DNA of 64,000 bases, taken from Chitinophagaceae bacterium (GTDB lineage: Bacteria; Bacteroidota; Bacteroidia; Chitinophagales; Chitinophagaceae). The DNA is taken from NCBI GenBank assembly GCA_947488765.1, contig CANLAE010000002.1, positions 1 to 64,000 on the forward strand. Reading direction: 5' to 3'. The first letter of the stretch is position 1. Every line of letters begins with the position of its first letter. The notes under the pieces are model-generated. The model was not told the DNA's origin and ran no database searches. It worked only from the letters and a program-made list of their open reading frames with translations. Shown piece after piece: positions 44,329 to 54,446 of the stretch. The position numbers and the translations under genes are program-made.

Positions 44329-46164
44329 ATGTGTGGAATTGTTGGTTATACAGGTAGCAGAGAAGCATATCCGGTAATTTTAAAAGGTTTGAAGCGATTG
44401 GAGTACAGAGGCTACGACAGTTCGGGTGTTGCACTCATTAACAACGGACTTAAGGTTTACAAAAAGAAAGGTAAAGTAGCTGAGCTGGAAGAAAGTGTTA
44501 TTGGTAAAGATTTACATGCACATGTAGGCATTGGCCATACAAGATGGGCCACACATGGCGAACCAAGTGATAGAAACGCACATCCACATGTAAGCAACAG
44601 CGGGCAATTGGCAATGATTCACAATGGTATTATTGAAAATTATGTGCCCATCAAAAATGATTTACTGAAAAAAGGATATACTTTTTCAAGTGATACAGAC
44701 ACAGAAGTGTTGCTGAATTTTATTGAAGACATCAAAAAAAACAATAACTGCACATTAGAAGAAGCATTGAGAATTGCATTGAAAAGAATTGTTGGAGCGT
44801 ATTGTATTTTACTGGTTGCAGCCGACGATCCTGAAACAATTATTGCTGCAAGAAAAGGAAGTCCGTTGGTAATTGGAATAGGCAAAGGAGAACATTTTTT
44901 AGCAAGTGATGCAAGTCCAATAATAGAATACACAAAAGAAGTAGTGTATGTAAATGATTATGAAATTGCAATTGTTCGTCCGGATGAATTGATATTAAAA
45001 AATTTGGGTAATGAAAAACAAACTCCATTCATTACTAAGTTAGATATGGAATTGGCAGCAATAGAAAAAGGCGGATATGATCATTTCATGATTAAAGAAA
45101 TTCATGAACAACCTGATACGATTCATGATTGTTTGCGAGGCAGATTATTGGCAGAACATGGACAAATTGTGATGAGTGGTATTGAAGATCATTTAGAAGC
45201 ATTAACACAAGCACAACGCATTGTAATTGTGGCTTGTGGCACAAGTTGGCATGCAGGTTTGATTGCAGAATACATGATTGAAGAATTGTGTAGAATACCT
45301 GTTGAAGTAGAATATGCAAGTGAGTTCAGATACCGTAATCCAATCATCCACAAAGGCGATGTAATCATTGCAATTTCACAAAGTGGTGAAACCGCCGATA
45401 CTTTGGTTGCATTAGAAAAAGCAAAAGAACAAGGTGCATTTATTTTTGGCGTAGTGAATGCAGTTTGCAGTAGCATTGCACGTATCAGTCATGCTGGTGC
45501 TTACACACATGCCGGACCAGAAATTGGAGTTGCAAGTACAAAAGCATTTACCGGACAGTTGGCAGTATTGGCTATGATGGCTTTGAAAATTGGTTATTCA
45601 AAAGGTACACTTTCTCATGAAAGATATTTACAACTTATCAATGAACTAAATGCAATACCTGAAAAAGTAAAAGAAATTTTACAAGACACTTCACATATTC
45701 AGGCAATTGCTACAAAATACAAAGATGCACACGACTTCTTATTCTTAGGCAGAGGGTACAATTTCCCTGTAGCATTAGAAGGTGCGTTGAAACTAAAAGA
45801 AATAAGTTACATCCATGCAGAAGGTTATCCGGCTGCAGAAATGAAACACGGACCAATTGCATTGGTAGATGAAAATTTACCTGTTCTATTTGTTGCTACA
45901 AAAGATTCTTACTACGAAAAAATTGTAAGCAACGTACAGGAAATTAAAGCAAGAAAAGGCAAAGTAATTGCTGTTGCTACATCAGGAGATACAGTAATAC
46001 CTAGCATGGCAAATGATACCATTTTTGTGCCCGATACAGATGAAGTAATTGCACCATTATTAAGTGTTATTCCATTGCAATTATTAAGTTATTATGTTGG
46101 AATTGCAAAAGGAATTGATGTAGACAAACCAAGGAATTTAGCAAAAAGTGTGACCGTTGAATAA
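44329..46164 (+). CDS. glmS: Glutamine-fructose-6-phosphate aminotransferase (isomerizing)
   Basis: GlmS makes glucosamine-6-phosphate, the first committed step to UDP-GlcNAc for peptidoglycan and LPS. The 611-residue protein starts with MCGIVGYTG, whose Cys2 is the glutaminase nucleophile. GHTRWATHGEPSDRNAHPH is conserved. Two SIS domains carry the sugar-phosphate loops SQSGETADT and the C-terminal LGRGYNFPVALEGALKLKE and AKSVTVE end. The DUF4954 gene begins 24 bp later. Confidence 0.97.
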   Translation: MCGIVGYTGSREAYPVILKGLKRLEYRGYDSSGVALINNGLKVYKKKGKVAELEESVIGKDLHAHVGIGHTRWATHGEPSDRNAHPHVSNSGQLAMIHNGIIENYVPIKNDLLKKGYTFSSDTDTEVLLNFIEDIKKNNNCTLEEALRIALKRIVGAYCILLVAADDPETIIAARKGSPLVIGIGKGEHFLASDASPIIEYTKEVVYVNDYEIAIVRPDELILKNLGNEKQTPFITKLDMELAAIEKGGYDHFMIKEIHEQPDTIHDCLRGRLLAEHGQIVMSGIEDHLEALTQAQRIVIVACGTSWHAGLIAEYMIEELCRIPVEVEYASEFRYRNPIIHKGDVIIAISQSGETADTLVALEKAKEQGAFIFGVVNAVCSSIARISHAGAYTHAGPEIGVASTKAFTGQLAVLAMMALKIGYSKGTLSHERYLQLINELNAIPEKVKEILQDTSHIQAIATKYKDAHDFLFLGRGYNFPVALEGALKLKEISYIHAEGYPAAEMKHGPIALVDENLPVLFVATKDSYYEKIVSNVQEIKARKGKVIAVATSGDTVIPSMANDTIFVPDTDEVIAPLLSVIPLQLLSYYVGIAKGIDVDKPRNLAKSVTVE

Positions 46165-46188
46165 GTATTTATTTCCATCTGAAAAGAA

Positions 46189-48453
46189 ATGAATCTTTAC
46201 AAAACTATCATTCATAAACCGATACTACCAATGTTGCAAAATACTATTAAGAAATCTTACCTGTCTTCTTTGGGTTATGATTTTATTGATGCTGCTTTTT
46301 TACCGAAAGGAAAAGATGAATACTATTTGCGCAACATGCAAAACAGAAGTGGTATAGATTACAGACAATTGACTGCTTATGAAATTGAAGTGTTGGTTCG
46401 CAATAGAAATACAAGTGACAACTGGAACAATATTTTAGTTAGCAATGCTTTTAATGCAGAATTAGTAAAAAATTGTAAGTTTTATGGCTTGGTAAGAATC
46501 GGAAAGTTAGAACCTTATTGCCTTGAATTCAGTGACCTGAAAGTGCCGGTTGGCTTATACAACTCAACAATTATCAGTTGTGATTTTGGTGACAATGTTT
46601 GTATTGATAATGTCAATTATTTATCGCACTATATTTTAGGAAGCGAAATAATTATCAACAATGTAAATGAACTGGTAACTACCAATCATTCAAAATTTGG
46701 TAATGGTATTTTAAAGCAAGGTGAAACAGAAGCTACACGTACTTGGATGGAAATCTGTAATGAAAATGGCGGGAGAAGTGTATTGCCTTTTAATGGCATG
46801 TTGCCTGGAGATGCTTATATGTGGAGCAAGTACAGAGACGATGAAGATTTATTGAAAAAATTTGTATCATTTACACAAGAAAGATTTACCAGCAATAGAG
46901 GATATTACGGAAAGATTGGAGACAGAACTGTTATTAAAAATACAGACATTATCAAAGATGTTTGGATTGGTGAAGATGCGTATATTAAAGGTGCCAATAA
47001 ACTCAAAAACCTTACAATTCTTTCGGGTGATGAAGGCCGAACACAAATTGGTGAAGGCTGTGAAATAGTGAATGGGATAATAGGTTATGGATGCCGTATT
47101 TTTTATGGGGTGAAGGCTGTTCGTTTTGTGATGGCATCACATTCGCAATTAAAATATGGTGCTCGATTAATTAATTCTTACTTAGGAAATAATGCAACAA
47201 TATCTTGTTGCGAAGTTTTAAACTCATTGATTTTTCCTGCACATGAACAACACCACAACAATAGTTTTTTATGTGCTGCTTTGGTAATGGGGCAAAGCAA
47301 TATTGCTGCAGGTGCAACAATAGGAAGCAACCACAACTCAAGAGCTGCTGATGGCGAAATCATTGCAGGACGTGGCTTTTGGCCCGGCTTGTGTGTAAGC
47401 CTAAAACACAACAGCAAGTTTGCATCTTATACCATGATTGCCAAAGGCGATTATCCGGCAGAATTAAATATTACGCTTCCTTTCAGTTTAATCAGCAATG
47501 ATGTAAGTGCCAATGAGTTACATATTTTACCCGGATTTTGGTTCTTTCACAATATGTATGCACTTGCAAGAAACGAATGGAAATATATTGACAGAGATAA
47601 ACGTGAAGAAAAAATTCAACACATTGAATACGATTATTTAGCGCCAGATACCATTAATGAAATGTTTGATGCTATTACCTTTTTTGAAGAATGTACAGGA
47701 AATGCGTATCTACAAAAAGAACATGCCAACATCAATTTCTCAAAAGAAGAAAAAATAAATCAGGGAAGGTTATTGTTGGAAAACAATGATGCTGCTTTAA
47801 ATGGAATAGAAATAACTGCAGAGGGAGTAGAAAACTCAAAACGTAAAGTAGTGTTACATAAAGTTGCTGCTTGTTATCATTTGTATAAAGAGTTGATTTC
47901 GTTGTATACCACGCAACAAATTATTTTGTTTATAGAAAGTAAGAACTATAAAACATGGAATGATATTTTAAATGCATTGCCAAAAAAATCAATCAGGAAT
48001 GAGTGGCTAAATTTGGGTGGACAGTTAATGCCAACATCAATTGTACATGAGCTAAAAGAAAAAATAAAAAACGGTAAAATAAAATCTTGGGAAGGTATTC
48101 ATACATTTTATACAGCTCAATCTTCATTATATCCGCAGCAGAAATTAATGCATGCAATTGGAGCGTTATTTGAAATAAAAAAAATCAAATTAAAAGATTT
48201 TAATGCTGATGTTTTACTGCATTTATTGAATGGTGCAGTAACTACAAAAGAATGGATGGCAAAAGGAATTTATCAATCACGTGCAAAAGATTACTACAGC
48301 AGTTTCAAAAAAATGGTATACGAAAATGTTGAAGAAATGAATAATGTAATGGGAGCCTTAGATAAAAATAGCTTCATTATTGAGCAACAACAAGCTCTTA
48401 CACAATTCAAATTACGAGTTACAGGAATAAAGAAGAAGTTGAAATTGAAATAG
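46189..48453 (+). CDS. DUF4954 family protein with left-handed beta-helix
   Basis: This is a 754-residue cytosolic protein. Its middle (about 240-430) shows hexapeptide-like turns typical of a left-handed parallel beta-helix, for example VWIGEDAYIKGANKLKN, TQIGEGCEIVNGIIGYGCRI and NIAAGATIGSNHNSRAADGE, as in GlmU-type acyl/nucleotidyltransferases. The later part is helical. DUF4954 has no assigned activity. The tight placement after glmS (24 bp) suggests a link to amino-sugar metabolism, as inference. An alternative start is the Met at residue 15. Confidence 0.78.
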   Translation: MNLYKTIIHKPILPMLQNTIKKSYLSSLGYDFIDAAFLPKGKDEYYLRNMQNRSGIDYRQLTAYEIEVLVRNRNTSDNWNNILVSNAFNAELVKNCKFYGLVRIGKLEPYCLEFSDLKVPVGLYNSTIISCDFGDNVCIDNVNYLSHYILGSEIIINNVNELVTTNHSKFGNGILKQGETEATRTWMEICNENGGRSVLPFNGMLPGDAYMWSKYRDDEDLLKKFVSFTQERFTSNRGYYGKIGDRTVIKNTDIIKDVWIGEDAYIKGANKLKNLTILSGDEGRTQIGEGCEIVNGIIGYGCRIFYGVKAVRFVMASHSQLKYGARLINSYLGNNATISCCEVLNSLIFPAHEQHHNNSFLCAALVMGQSNIAAGATIGSNHNSRAADGEIIAGRGFWPGLCVSLKHNSKFASYTMIAKGDYPAELNITLPFSLISNDVSANELHILPGFWFFHNMYALARNEWKYIDRDKREEKIQHIEYDYLAPDTINEMFDAITFFEECTGNAYLQKEHANINFSKEEKINQGRLLLENNDAALNGIEITAEGVENSKRKVVLHKVAACYHLYKELISLYTTQQIILFIESKNYKTWNDILNALPKKSIRNEWLNLGGQLMPTSIVHELKEKIKNGKIKSWEGIHTFYTAQSSLYPQQKLMHAIGALFEIKKIKLKDFNADVLLHLLNGAVTTKEWMAKGIYQSRAKDYYSSFKKMVYENVEEMNNVMGALDKNSFIIEQQQALTQFKLRVTGIKKKLKLK

Positions 48454-48464
48454 GTTAATAACTG

Positions 48465-48653
48465 CTATTTCTTTTCAGTTTCTTTTTTTATTGTAGCAAC
48501 ATTATTTTGGTCATCAAAAAAAGAATCATCAGAAGGAGGTGCATCACAACTTGAAAAATCCATGTCTAAATCTTCCTCAGACAAATAAGCTATCCCTGTT
48601 TTACGATATGCTTCCAATTGCAATTGTGCTTCACTTTTTTTGTCCTTATTCAT
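48465..48653 (-). CDS. Small hydrophilic protein, unknown
   Basis: The product is 62 residues, acidic and Ser/Asp-rich in the middle (DLDMDFSSCDAPPSDDSFF), with lysine-rich ends and no membrane segment. It follows the lipoprotein gene by 26 bp on the same strand, at the end of the rfaE1 operon, which supports it being translated. I do not recognise it. It could be a chance frame, though its composition is protein-like. Confidence 0.45.
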   Translation of the reverse strand: MNKDKKSEAQLQLEAYRKTGIAYLSEEDLDMDFSSCDAPPSDDSFFDDQNNVATIKKETEKK

Positions 48654-48679
48654 TTATATAATTTTAATTTTCTCAAAAA

Positions 48680-49090
48680 TTATTTTATACTAAAACTAAA
48701 AACAGGCAGCCCGTTTTCAAATACATTTTGGGTAGACATATATTTATCAATATCAAATTTTATATAGCCATTGCTTTTTGTAGCAAGTTGTTTAAAGGTA
48801 GGATTGTAAGTTAATTGGCTATCTATCAATTCTATAAAATTGTTCATTTCATCTACTGAAAAAGCAGATACAACAGTTCCTTTTTTATACCAGCCATAAA
48901 ATTCTATTTGCAATTTGCCGGGTTCCCCTTTCACAATTGAAACAGAATCTTTTATTGTGAATGTGATATATGGAGTTGCTTCTGTCCAAATAGCTTTATC
49001 AATATCAAAATGATTGCTATCACAAGCAGTTACAAAAACAACAAATAAAATTGGTAAAATATTTTTTTTTATTGCAGTAATGTTTTGCAC
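48680..49090 (-). CDS. Small putative lipoprotein, unknown
   Basis: The 136-residue protein has a signal sequence with lipobox (LPILFVVFVTACDS, cysteine near 23). The mature part is about 113 residues of alternating strands, without recognisable family motifs. Its start lies 22 bp inside the end of rfaE1 in another frame, so translation is probably coupled to it. Confidence 0.6.
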   Translation of the reverse strand: MQNITAIKKNILPILFVVFVTACDSNHFDIDKAIWTEATPYITFTIKDSVSIVKGEPGKLQIEFYGWYKKGTVVSAFSVDEMNNFIELIDSQLTYNPTFKQLATKSNGYIKFDIDKYMSTQNVFENGLPVFSFSIK

Positions 49091-50055
49091 TCGTTCATTA
49101 ATTTTATTTTATTAATAGCTACTGTTCCTACTTCTTCGCAAACAATACCACCAGCAATATTTGCCATTTCAGCCGCAAGGTCAATATCTTTAGTTGCAGC
49201 ATAAACAAGTGAAGCTACTGCTATCACTGTATCTCCTGCCCCACTTACATCGGCAATACTTCTTACGTGAGTAGGAATTATTTTGTGTTGTATTGGCGAC
49301 TGATAAAACATTCCTTTTTCGGAAAGTGTAATCAAAGAAATTTCATGTTGTAATAATTGTTTTAATTCGGTATGAATATGTTGTAATGATGTTTCATTGA
49401 TTTCATCAATCAACAAATTCAAGCCATCTTTTACTTCTTTTAAATTAGGTTTAAATATATCAACCCCTTTATAACTGAAAAAGTTTTTTCGTTTAGGATC
49501 TACTGCTGTTACAACGCCATGTTCTTTACATAAAGCAATTAAAGTAGTAATTACTTTTTCAGTTAAAACACCTTTGTTATAATCTTCTAATATTAAAACA
49601 TCAGGTATATTTTCTATAAAAAATAGTCTTACTTTTTCAATTAATGCTTGTTCAAGATGATCAGAAATAGCATTGGTATGTTCTGCATCTAAACGCATCA
49701 TTTGTTGATTACGAGCAATGATGCGGATTTTATTGGTGGTTAATCTATCAGACGATTCAATTAAATAATTACAATTGATATTATTTTGTTCGAATAATTT
49801 TTTTAATTGCTTACCATCATCATCATTTCCAATTACAGAAAGAATGGTGGTAGTAGCTCCTAATGAAACAGTGTTCAATGCAACATTTCCTGCACCTCCA
49901 ATACGATACTCTTTGTTTTTCAAAGCAACAACAGGCACTGGTGCTTCAGGAGAAATTCTTTCTACACTACCCCACATATATGTATCCAGCATTACATCGC
50001 CAATTACAGCAACTTTAATGTTTGAAAAATTTGAAAACAATTCTTGAAAATTCAT
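49069..50055 (-). CDS. rfaE1: D-glycero-beta-D-manno-heptose-7-phosphate kinase (RfaE domain I)
   Basis: This PfkB-type kinase phosphorylates heptose 7-phosphate for LPS inner-core synthesis. From ATG 50055 (328 residues) the motifs are VAVIGDVMLDTYMWGSVERI, SPEAPVPVV, YRIGGAGNVALN and the catalytic DVSGAGDTVIAVA near the C-terminus. It is the kinase half only; no RfaE2 cytidylyltransferase domain is fused. The ATG overlaps the stop of the upstream permease gene as TAATG, which fixes the start and implies coupling. Confidence 0.9.
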   Translation of the reverse strand: MNFQELFSNFSNIKVAVIGDVMLDTYMWGSVERISPEAPVPVVALKNKEYRIGGAGNVALNTVSLGATTTILSVIGNDDDGKQLKKLFEQNNINCNYLIESSDRLTTNKIRIIARNQQMMRLDAEHTNAISDHLEQALIEKVRLFFIENIPDVLILEDYNKGVLTEKVITTLIALCKEHGVVTAVDPKRKNFFSYKGVDIFKPNLKEVKDGLNLLIDEINETSLQHIHTELKQLLQHEISLITLSEKGMFYQSPIQHKIIPTHVRSIADVSGAGDTVIAVASLVYAATKDIDLAAEMANIAGGIVCEEVGTVAINKIKLMNECKTLLQ

Positions 50056-51488
50056 TAGGCAGTTTTTTTGTTGTTTGCTACTGCAATATAATAAATAGGA
50101 ATTCCAATTAATACAATAATCAATCCGGGCCAGGTATATTGGGGTTTGTAGATAGCCAATAAAGTACAAAATGAAATACCCATTACAATATACAAGCTAG
50201 GTAAAACAGGATAACCAATTGCTTTGTAAGGACGTTCTGCATTGGGCATTTTTTTTCTTAAAATAAAAATACCAATGATGGTGAATACATAGAATATAAC
50301 AACAACAAACGAAATCATATCCAACAAATCTCCATATTTCCCACTTAAACAAAGTACTGAGGCTACTACACATTGTGCCCATAATGCCCATTCTGGAACT
50401 GCATTTTTATTCAGCTTTGCAGCTTGTTTAAAAAACAAACCATCTTGTGCCATTGTATAATAAACCCTTGCACCGGCAAGTATTAAACCGTTGTTACAAC
50501 CAAAGGTGCTTACCATAATCAGCAATGCAATTAATGTAGTACCAAATGCCGGAAAGATAGTGTTGGCAGCAGCTACAGCTACTCTGTCGTCTTTTGCAAA
50601 AGCAATATCTTGAAGTGGTAACACATTTAAATACATTAAGTTAGCAGCTATATAAATGGTAGTTACAATAAGTGTTCCTAAGAACAAACTCAGACCAATA
50701 TTGCGTTTTGGATTCTTCATTTCACCTGCAATAAAAGTTACATTATTCCAAGCATCGCTGCTGAAAATACTGCCTACCATTGCAGCTGCAATGGCACCAA
50801 TCAATGCACTTCCACCAATGCCCAACCATGCAGCAGATTGTAATGTCCCTGATGCATCCTTCACACCATAATTTTGTGTAGCATGAAATCCTGTTTGCCA
50901 GTTTACACTCCAGTAACTATGTTTTACTAATAAAAATCCAAATACTATTAATCCTAATAAAGCTAATAATTTGGCACTTGTAAATAATGTTTGTATGAAT
51001 TTTCCTTCTTTTACACCACGGGTATTGATGTAAGTGAGTAAAATAATAATTACGATTGCAACCAATTGTCCGGAATAAATTTTTACAATTCCGATATCAA
51101 ATAAAAAATAATTATTTCCCAGTTCGGGAACGAGGTAAGCCAAAAATTTTGAGAATGCAACTCCAACTGCAGCTATTGTTCCAGTTTGTATAACCGAAAA
51201 GAAGCTCCACCCATATAAAAACCCAACAAGCGGATTATATGCTTCTTTTAAATACACATATTGACCTCCGGCTTTAGGAAACATGGCACTTAATTCTCCA
51301 TAACTTAATGCTGCAATTAATGTCATCAAACCTGTAATCAACCATACTGCAATTAACCAACCGGCACTTCCTACATTTCTTGTAATGTCTGCACTTACAA
51401 TAAATATTCCAGAGCCAATCATACTGCCTGCTACAATCATCGTAGCATCCATCAAACCAAGTGTTGGTTTAAAATTTGTATTACTCAT
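50055..51488 (-). CDS. APC family amino acid permease
   Basis: The 477-residue integral membrane protein has about twelve hydrophobic helices. The first, DATMIVAGSMIGSGIFIV, contains the GSGIF unwound-helix substrate site of the APC fold. GELSAMFPKAGGQYVYLKEAYNPLVGFLYGW is the family's next conserved block. The transported substrate is not evident. Its stop overlaps the rfaE1 start by one base, an odd functional pairing. Confidence 0.88.
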   Translation of the reverse strand: MSNTNFKPTLGLMDATMIVAGSMIGSGIFIVSADITRNVGSAGWLIAVWLITGLMTLIAALSYGELSAMFPKAGGQYVYLKEAYNPLVGFLYGWSFFSVIQTGTIAAVGVAFSKFLAYLVPELGNNYFLFDIGIVKIYSGQLVAIVIIILLTYINTRGVKEGKFIQTLFTSAKLLALLGLIVFGFLLVKHSYWSVNWQTGFHATQNYGVKDASGTLQSAAWLGIGGSALIGAIAAAMVGSIFSSDAWNNVTFIAGEMKNPKRNIGLSLFLGTLIVTTIYIAANLMYLNVLPLQDIAFAKDDRVAVAAANTIFPAFGTTLIALLIMVSTFGCNNGLILAGARVYYTMAQDGLFFKQAAKLNKNAVPEWALWAQCVVASVLCLSGKYGDLLDMISFVVVIFYVFTIIGIFILRKKMPNAERPYKAIGYPVLPSLYIVMGISFCTLLAIYKPQYTWPGLIIVLIGIPIYYIAVANNKKTA

Positions 51489-51557
51489 AAGCTAGGTATA
51501 AAAAATCCTGATAAAAATAAGTTATCAGGATTGAAGATAGTAAAAGATTGATTTTAA

Positions 51558-52142
51558 TTATTTATTCTTCTTATAGGCTGCGTTCAAACCTGAAATTAAA
51601 TCAGTTGTAATATTGTACGTTGAGTCTTTGTAATAAATAATATTAGAAGAGCTTGATAAAATATAGGCATAATTTTTATCCTTATTGTACAACTTTAAAA
51701 AGTCTTCAATTTTCATTTTAATCTGTTGCATTTTTTTTAAACTTTCATCTTGCAACTCCCCCATTTTAATTTGTTCTTGTGTTTTCAACTCATTTTCTAA
51801 TCGCATTAACTCATCATTTGCTCTTGCAATTTCTTCTTGATTCATATTACTCCCCTTTTTTTGATAGGCTTGCAACTTTGCTTTATTCTGATTTCTAAGT
51901 TCGGCTAATTCATTACTTTTTTGTTGTTCCATTTGTCTCAATACATTTCTAACATCTTTTAAATATTCATAATTATTTTCTACAGAATCCATTTCAAAAT
52001 AAGCAATTTTAAAACTGACCCCATTTTGATGAAATGTATTTGCGGCTGAAGCAACATTATTTTTTCTGCCAAATTGAAAATAAAACAAAACAGCCACTGC
52101 CATTGCCAATACTATATTAATGCCTAACAAAGAATTCTTCAT
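51558..52142 (-). CDS. OmpH/Skp family periplasmic chaperone-like protein
   Basis: Skp-type proteins hold unfolded outer-membrane proteins in the periplasm. The 194 residues comprise an N-terminal signal/anchor helix (about 5-24), a strand IAYFEMDSVENNYEYLKD, and a long charged coiled coil (about 70-155) rich in Glu, Lys and Gln, ending with a short strand region NYAYILSSSSNIIYY. That matches the OmpH family layout. It is single-gene or the first gene before the permease (69-bp gap). Confidence 0.82.
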   Translation of the reverse strand: MKNSLLGINIVLAMAVAVLFYFQFGRKNNVASAANTFHQNGVSFKIAYFEMDSVENNYEYLKDVRNVLRQMEQQKSNELAELRNQNKAKLQAYQKKGSNMNQEEIARANDELMRLENELKTQEQIKMGELQDESLKKMQQIKMKIEDFLKLYNKDKNYAYILSSSSNIIYYKDSTYNITTDLISGLNAAYKKNK

Positions 52143-52223
52143 AAATATTTTTTAAGAGAATAAAATTAATTAAATAAATAATAATTGAAGTGTTAAAGAT
52201 GCATCATTGAAACTAAAATAATA

Positions 52224-52646
52224 TTATTTGTTTTCTATTAACCATCTTACTGCAAGTTCGTACCCTTTTAAGCCAAGTCCTACAATTGAGCCCATACATT
52301 TTGCTGATATTAAGGATACTTTTCTAAATTCTTCTCTTGCATGAATATTGCTGATGTGTACTTCAACAACAGGACTTGTAATTGCCCCAATAGCATCACC
52401 AATTGCAACAGAAGTATGTGTGTAACCTCCAGCATTTAGAATCACCCCATTAAATTCAAAACCGACCTGATGCAAATAGTTGATTAGTTCTCCTTCTATA
52501 TTACTTTGGAAATATTCAAAGTCAACAGAAGGAAATATTTTTTGTATTATTTCTAAATATTGTTCAAAACTTTGATTGCCATAAATATTTGTTTCTCTTG
52601 TTCCGATGAGATTTAAGTTTGGACCATTGATGACTGCTATTTTCAT
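52224..52646 (-). CDS. aroQ: 3-dehydroquinate dehydratase, type II
   Basis: The enzyme dehydrates 3-dehydroquinate in the shikimate pathway. The 140-residue protein has the type II motifs INGPNLNLIGTRETNIYG with the catalytic Arg and Tyr, FQSNIEGELI, LNAGGYTHTSVAI and the catalytic histidine segment EVHISNIHAREEFR. The start lies 10 bp after carA's stop on the same strand, so the two are likely cotranscribed. aroK, the other shikimate gene here, lies 38 kb away. Confidence 0.95.
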   Translation of the reverse strand: MKIAVINGPNLNLIGTRETNIYGNQSFEQYLEIIQKIFPSVDFEYFQSNIEGELINYLHQVGFEFNGVILNAGGYTHTSVAIGDAIGAITSPVVEVHISNIHAREEFRKVSLISAKCMGSIVGLGLKGYELAVRWLIENK

Positions 52647-52656
52647 AATTACAAGA

Positions 52657-53757
52657 TTAATTTTGATGCATCATTGTTATAAAGTCATCAAACAAATATC
52701 TGCTGTCATGAGGGCCCGGTGTGGCTTCCGGATGATATTGAACACTGAATGCAGGCTTATCAATTAATCGAATTCCTTCAATGCTATTATCATTCAGATT
52801 CAAATGTGTAATTTCAACATTGGTATGTTTTCGAACCGCTTCAGGATCTACACCAAAGCCATGATTTTGTGTTGTGATTTCACAACGACCAGTAATTATA
52901 TTTTTCACAGGATGATTCAATCCTCTGTGTCCATGATGCATTTTAAAAGTTGGAATGTCATTTGCAAGTGCAAGTAATTGATGACCTAAACAAATACCAA
53001 ATAATGGCCTATTTTCTTTTAAAATTTCTTTGATTGTTGCTACTGCATAAGGCATTGCAGAAGGATCACCTGGTCCATTGGAAATAAAATAACCATTCGG
53101 ATTAAATTCTTTTAATTCATTTAATGAAGTTTTTGCAGGATGAACCCTGACATGTGCTCCTCTTTCAACTAAACAATTCAAAATATTTTTCTTAATCCCA
53201 AAATCTAGTACAGCAATTTTTATTGATGAGTTAACATCACCTAATTCATACACTTCATTTGTACTTACGGTTGAAGCAAGCTCTAACCCATCCATACTTG
53301 AACATTTTGCTAGTTCAGCCTTTAATTTATCTTCGTCCAATATTTCTGAAGAAATAATACAATTCATAGCGCCTGAAGTTCTGATATGAGCTACCAATGC
53401 CCTTGTATCAATTCCTTCAATTGCTACAAGATTATTAGCTACCAAATAATCTTGCAAACTGCCATTGGCTTGTATTCTACTAAATTGTTCTTCTAAATTT
53501 CTTGCAATTAAACCACGAATTTTAACGGAATTACTTTCTACATCAATATCTTTCACGCCGTAATTCCCAACGTGAACATTGTTCATAATTAATACCTGGC
53601 CTGTATAGCTTGGATCTGTGAATACTTCCTGATAACCGGTCATTCCGGTATTGAAACATAACTCACCACTTGTTGTTCCTATTTTCCCAAATGCTTGTCC
53701 GTAAAAAATATGTCCGTCTTCTAATAATAAAATAGCAGGTTGAGATAGTTTATTCAT
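52657..53757 (-). CDS. carA: Carbamoyl-phosphate synthase small subunit
   Basis: CarA hydrolyses glutamine and channels ammonia to CarB for arginine and pyrimidine synthesis. The 366 residues have the N-terminal CPSase-S domain (LLLEDGHIFYGQAFG, FNTGMTGYQEVFTDPSYTGQ) and the glutaminase with the nucleophile in FGICLGHQLLALA and His-Glu in SVQYHPEATPGPHDS. carB is not in the window. A terminator separates it from the ribosomal operon upstream. Confidence 0.95.
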   Translation of the reverse strand: MNKLSQPAILLLEDGHIFYGQAFGKIGTTSGELCFNTGMTGYQEVFTDPSYTGQVLIMNNVHVGNYGVKDIDVESNSVKIRGLIARNLEEQFSRIQANGSLQDYLVANNLVAIEGIDTRALVAHIRTSGAMNCIISSEILDEDKLKAELAKCSSMDGLELASTVSTNEVYELGDVNSSIKIAVLDFGIKKNILNCLVERGAHVRVHPAKTSLNELKEFNPNGYFISNGPGDPSAMPYAVATIKEILKENRPLFGICLGHQLLALANDIPTFKMHHGHRGLNHPVKNIITGRCEITTQNHGFGVDPEAVRKHTNVEITHLNLNDNSIEGIRLIDKPAFSVQYHPEATPGPHDSRYLFDDFITMMHQN

Positions 53758-53785
53758 GGGTGTAAAATTAATGAGATTATCGTTT

Positions 53786-53825
53786 AAAAAAAAAAGGTAA
53801 GACTAATAAGTCTCACCTTTTTTTT
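53786..53825 (-). terminator. Terminator after rplQ, ending the ribosomal operon
   Basis: Arms AAAAAGGTAAGACT and AGTCTCACCTTTTT pair with one mismatch around a short AATA loop, followed by a T-run in the minus direction (and one in the plus direction). Confidence 0.85.
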
Positions 53826-53845
53826 AATAAACTTTATACATAGAA

Positions 53846-54370
53846 TTATTCTTCTGTTTTAGGTTCTTCCGTGGTAGCAGCTTCAGTAGTTTCAACTTCA
53901 GCAGCTTCATCACTAACGTCAGCTTTCTTTTTTGCAGCAGATCTACGTGTTTTTTTAGCAGGTTCAGCAACTTGAACTGCTGATTTACCATAAATTTCAT
54001 TGAAATCAACTAATTCAATCATAGCTTTTTCAGCGTTATCTCCTGGTCTGATTCCTAGTTTTAAAATTCTAGTGTAACCACCTGGTCTGCTTGCAATTTT
54101 AGGACCAATTACAGTGAACAACTCTTTCGTAGCTTCTTTATCTTGAAGATGACTGAAAACAACTCTGTGTTGATGACTGATTGATTCTTTGCTGGTACCT
54201 TTTTTGGTTTTAGTCAATAAAGGTTCTACATAAGTACGTAATGCTTTTGCTTTTGCTAAAGTAGTTACAATACGCTTGTGTGTAATTAACTGAGCAGCAA
54301 GATTACTTAACAATGCTACTCTGTGTGCTTTTTTTCTACCTAGGTTGTTGATTTTGTCTCCGTGACGCAT
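53846..54370 (-). CDS. rplQ: Ribosomal protein L17
   Basis: This large-subunit protein has 174 residues. The first 120 are a standard L17 ([60 protein letters not shown]). The remaining C-terminal tail is a Lys/Ala then Glu/Thr-rich extension ([14 protein letters not shown]..., [11 protein letters not shown]), as often seen in Bacteroidetes. It is the last gene of the operon. Confidence 0.96.
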   Translation of the reverse strand: MRHGDKINNLGRKKAHRVALLSNLAAQLITHKRIVTTLAKAKALRTYVEPLLTKTKKGTSKESISHQHRVVFSHLQDKEATKELFTVIGPKIASRPGGYTRILKLGIRPGDNAEKAMIELVDFNEIYGKSAVQVAEPAKKTRRSAAKKKADVSDEAAEVETTEAATTEEPKTEE

Positions 54371-54385
54371 GACTTGTTGTTTTAT

Positions 54386-54446
54386 AGCTTATACCGTGTC
54401 AGGAATTATAAGCTGTGATTAATTGTTGTGGTTTATATACACAACA
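54386..54446 (-). other. Two inverted repeats in the rpoA-rplQ spacer
   Basis: The arms AGCTTATA/TATAAGCT (54386-54393 and 54407-54414) lie 15 bp before the rplQ ATG on the minus strand. TGTTGTG/CACAACA (54424-54430 and 54440-54446) lies just upstream. Either could fold in the mRNA leader of rplQ. Confidence 0.5.
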
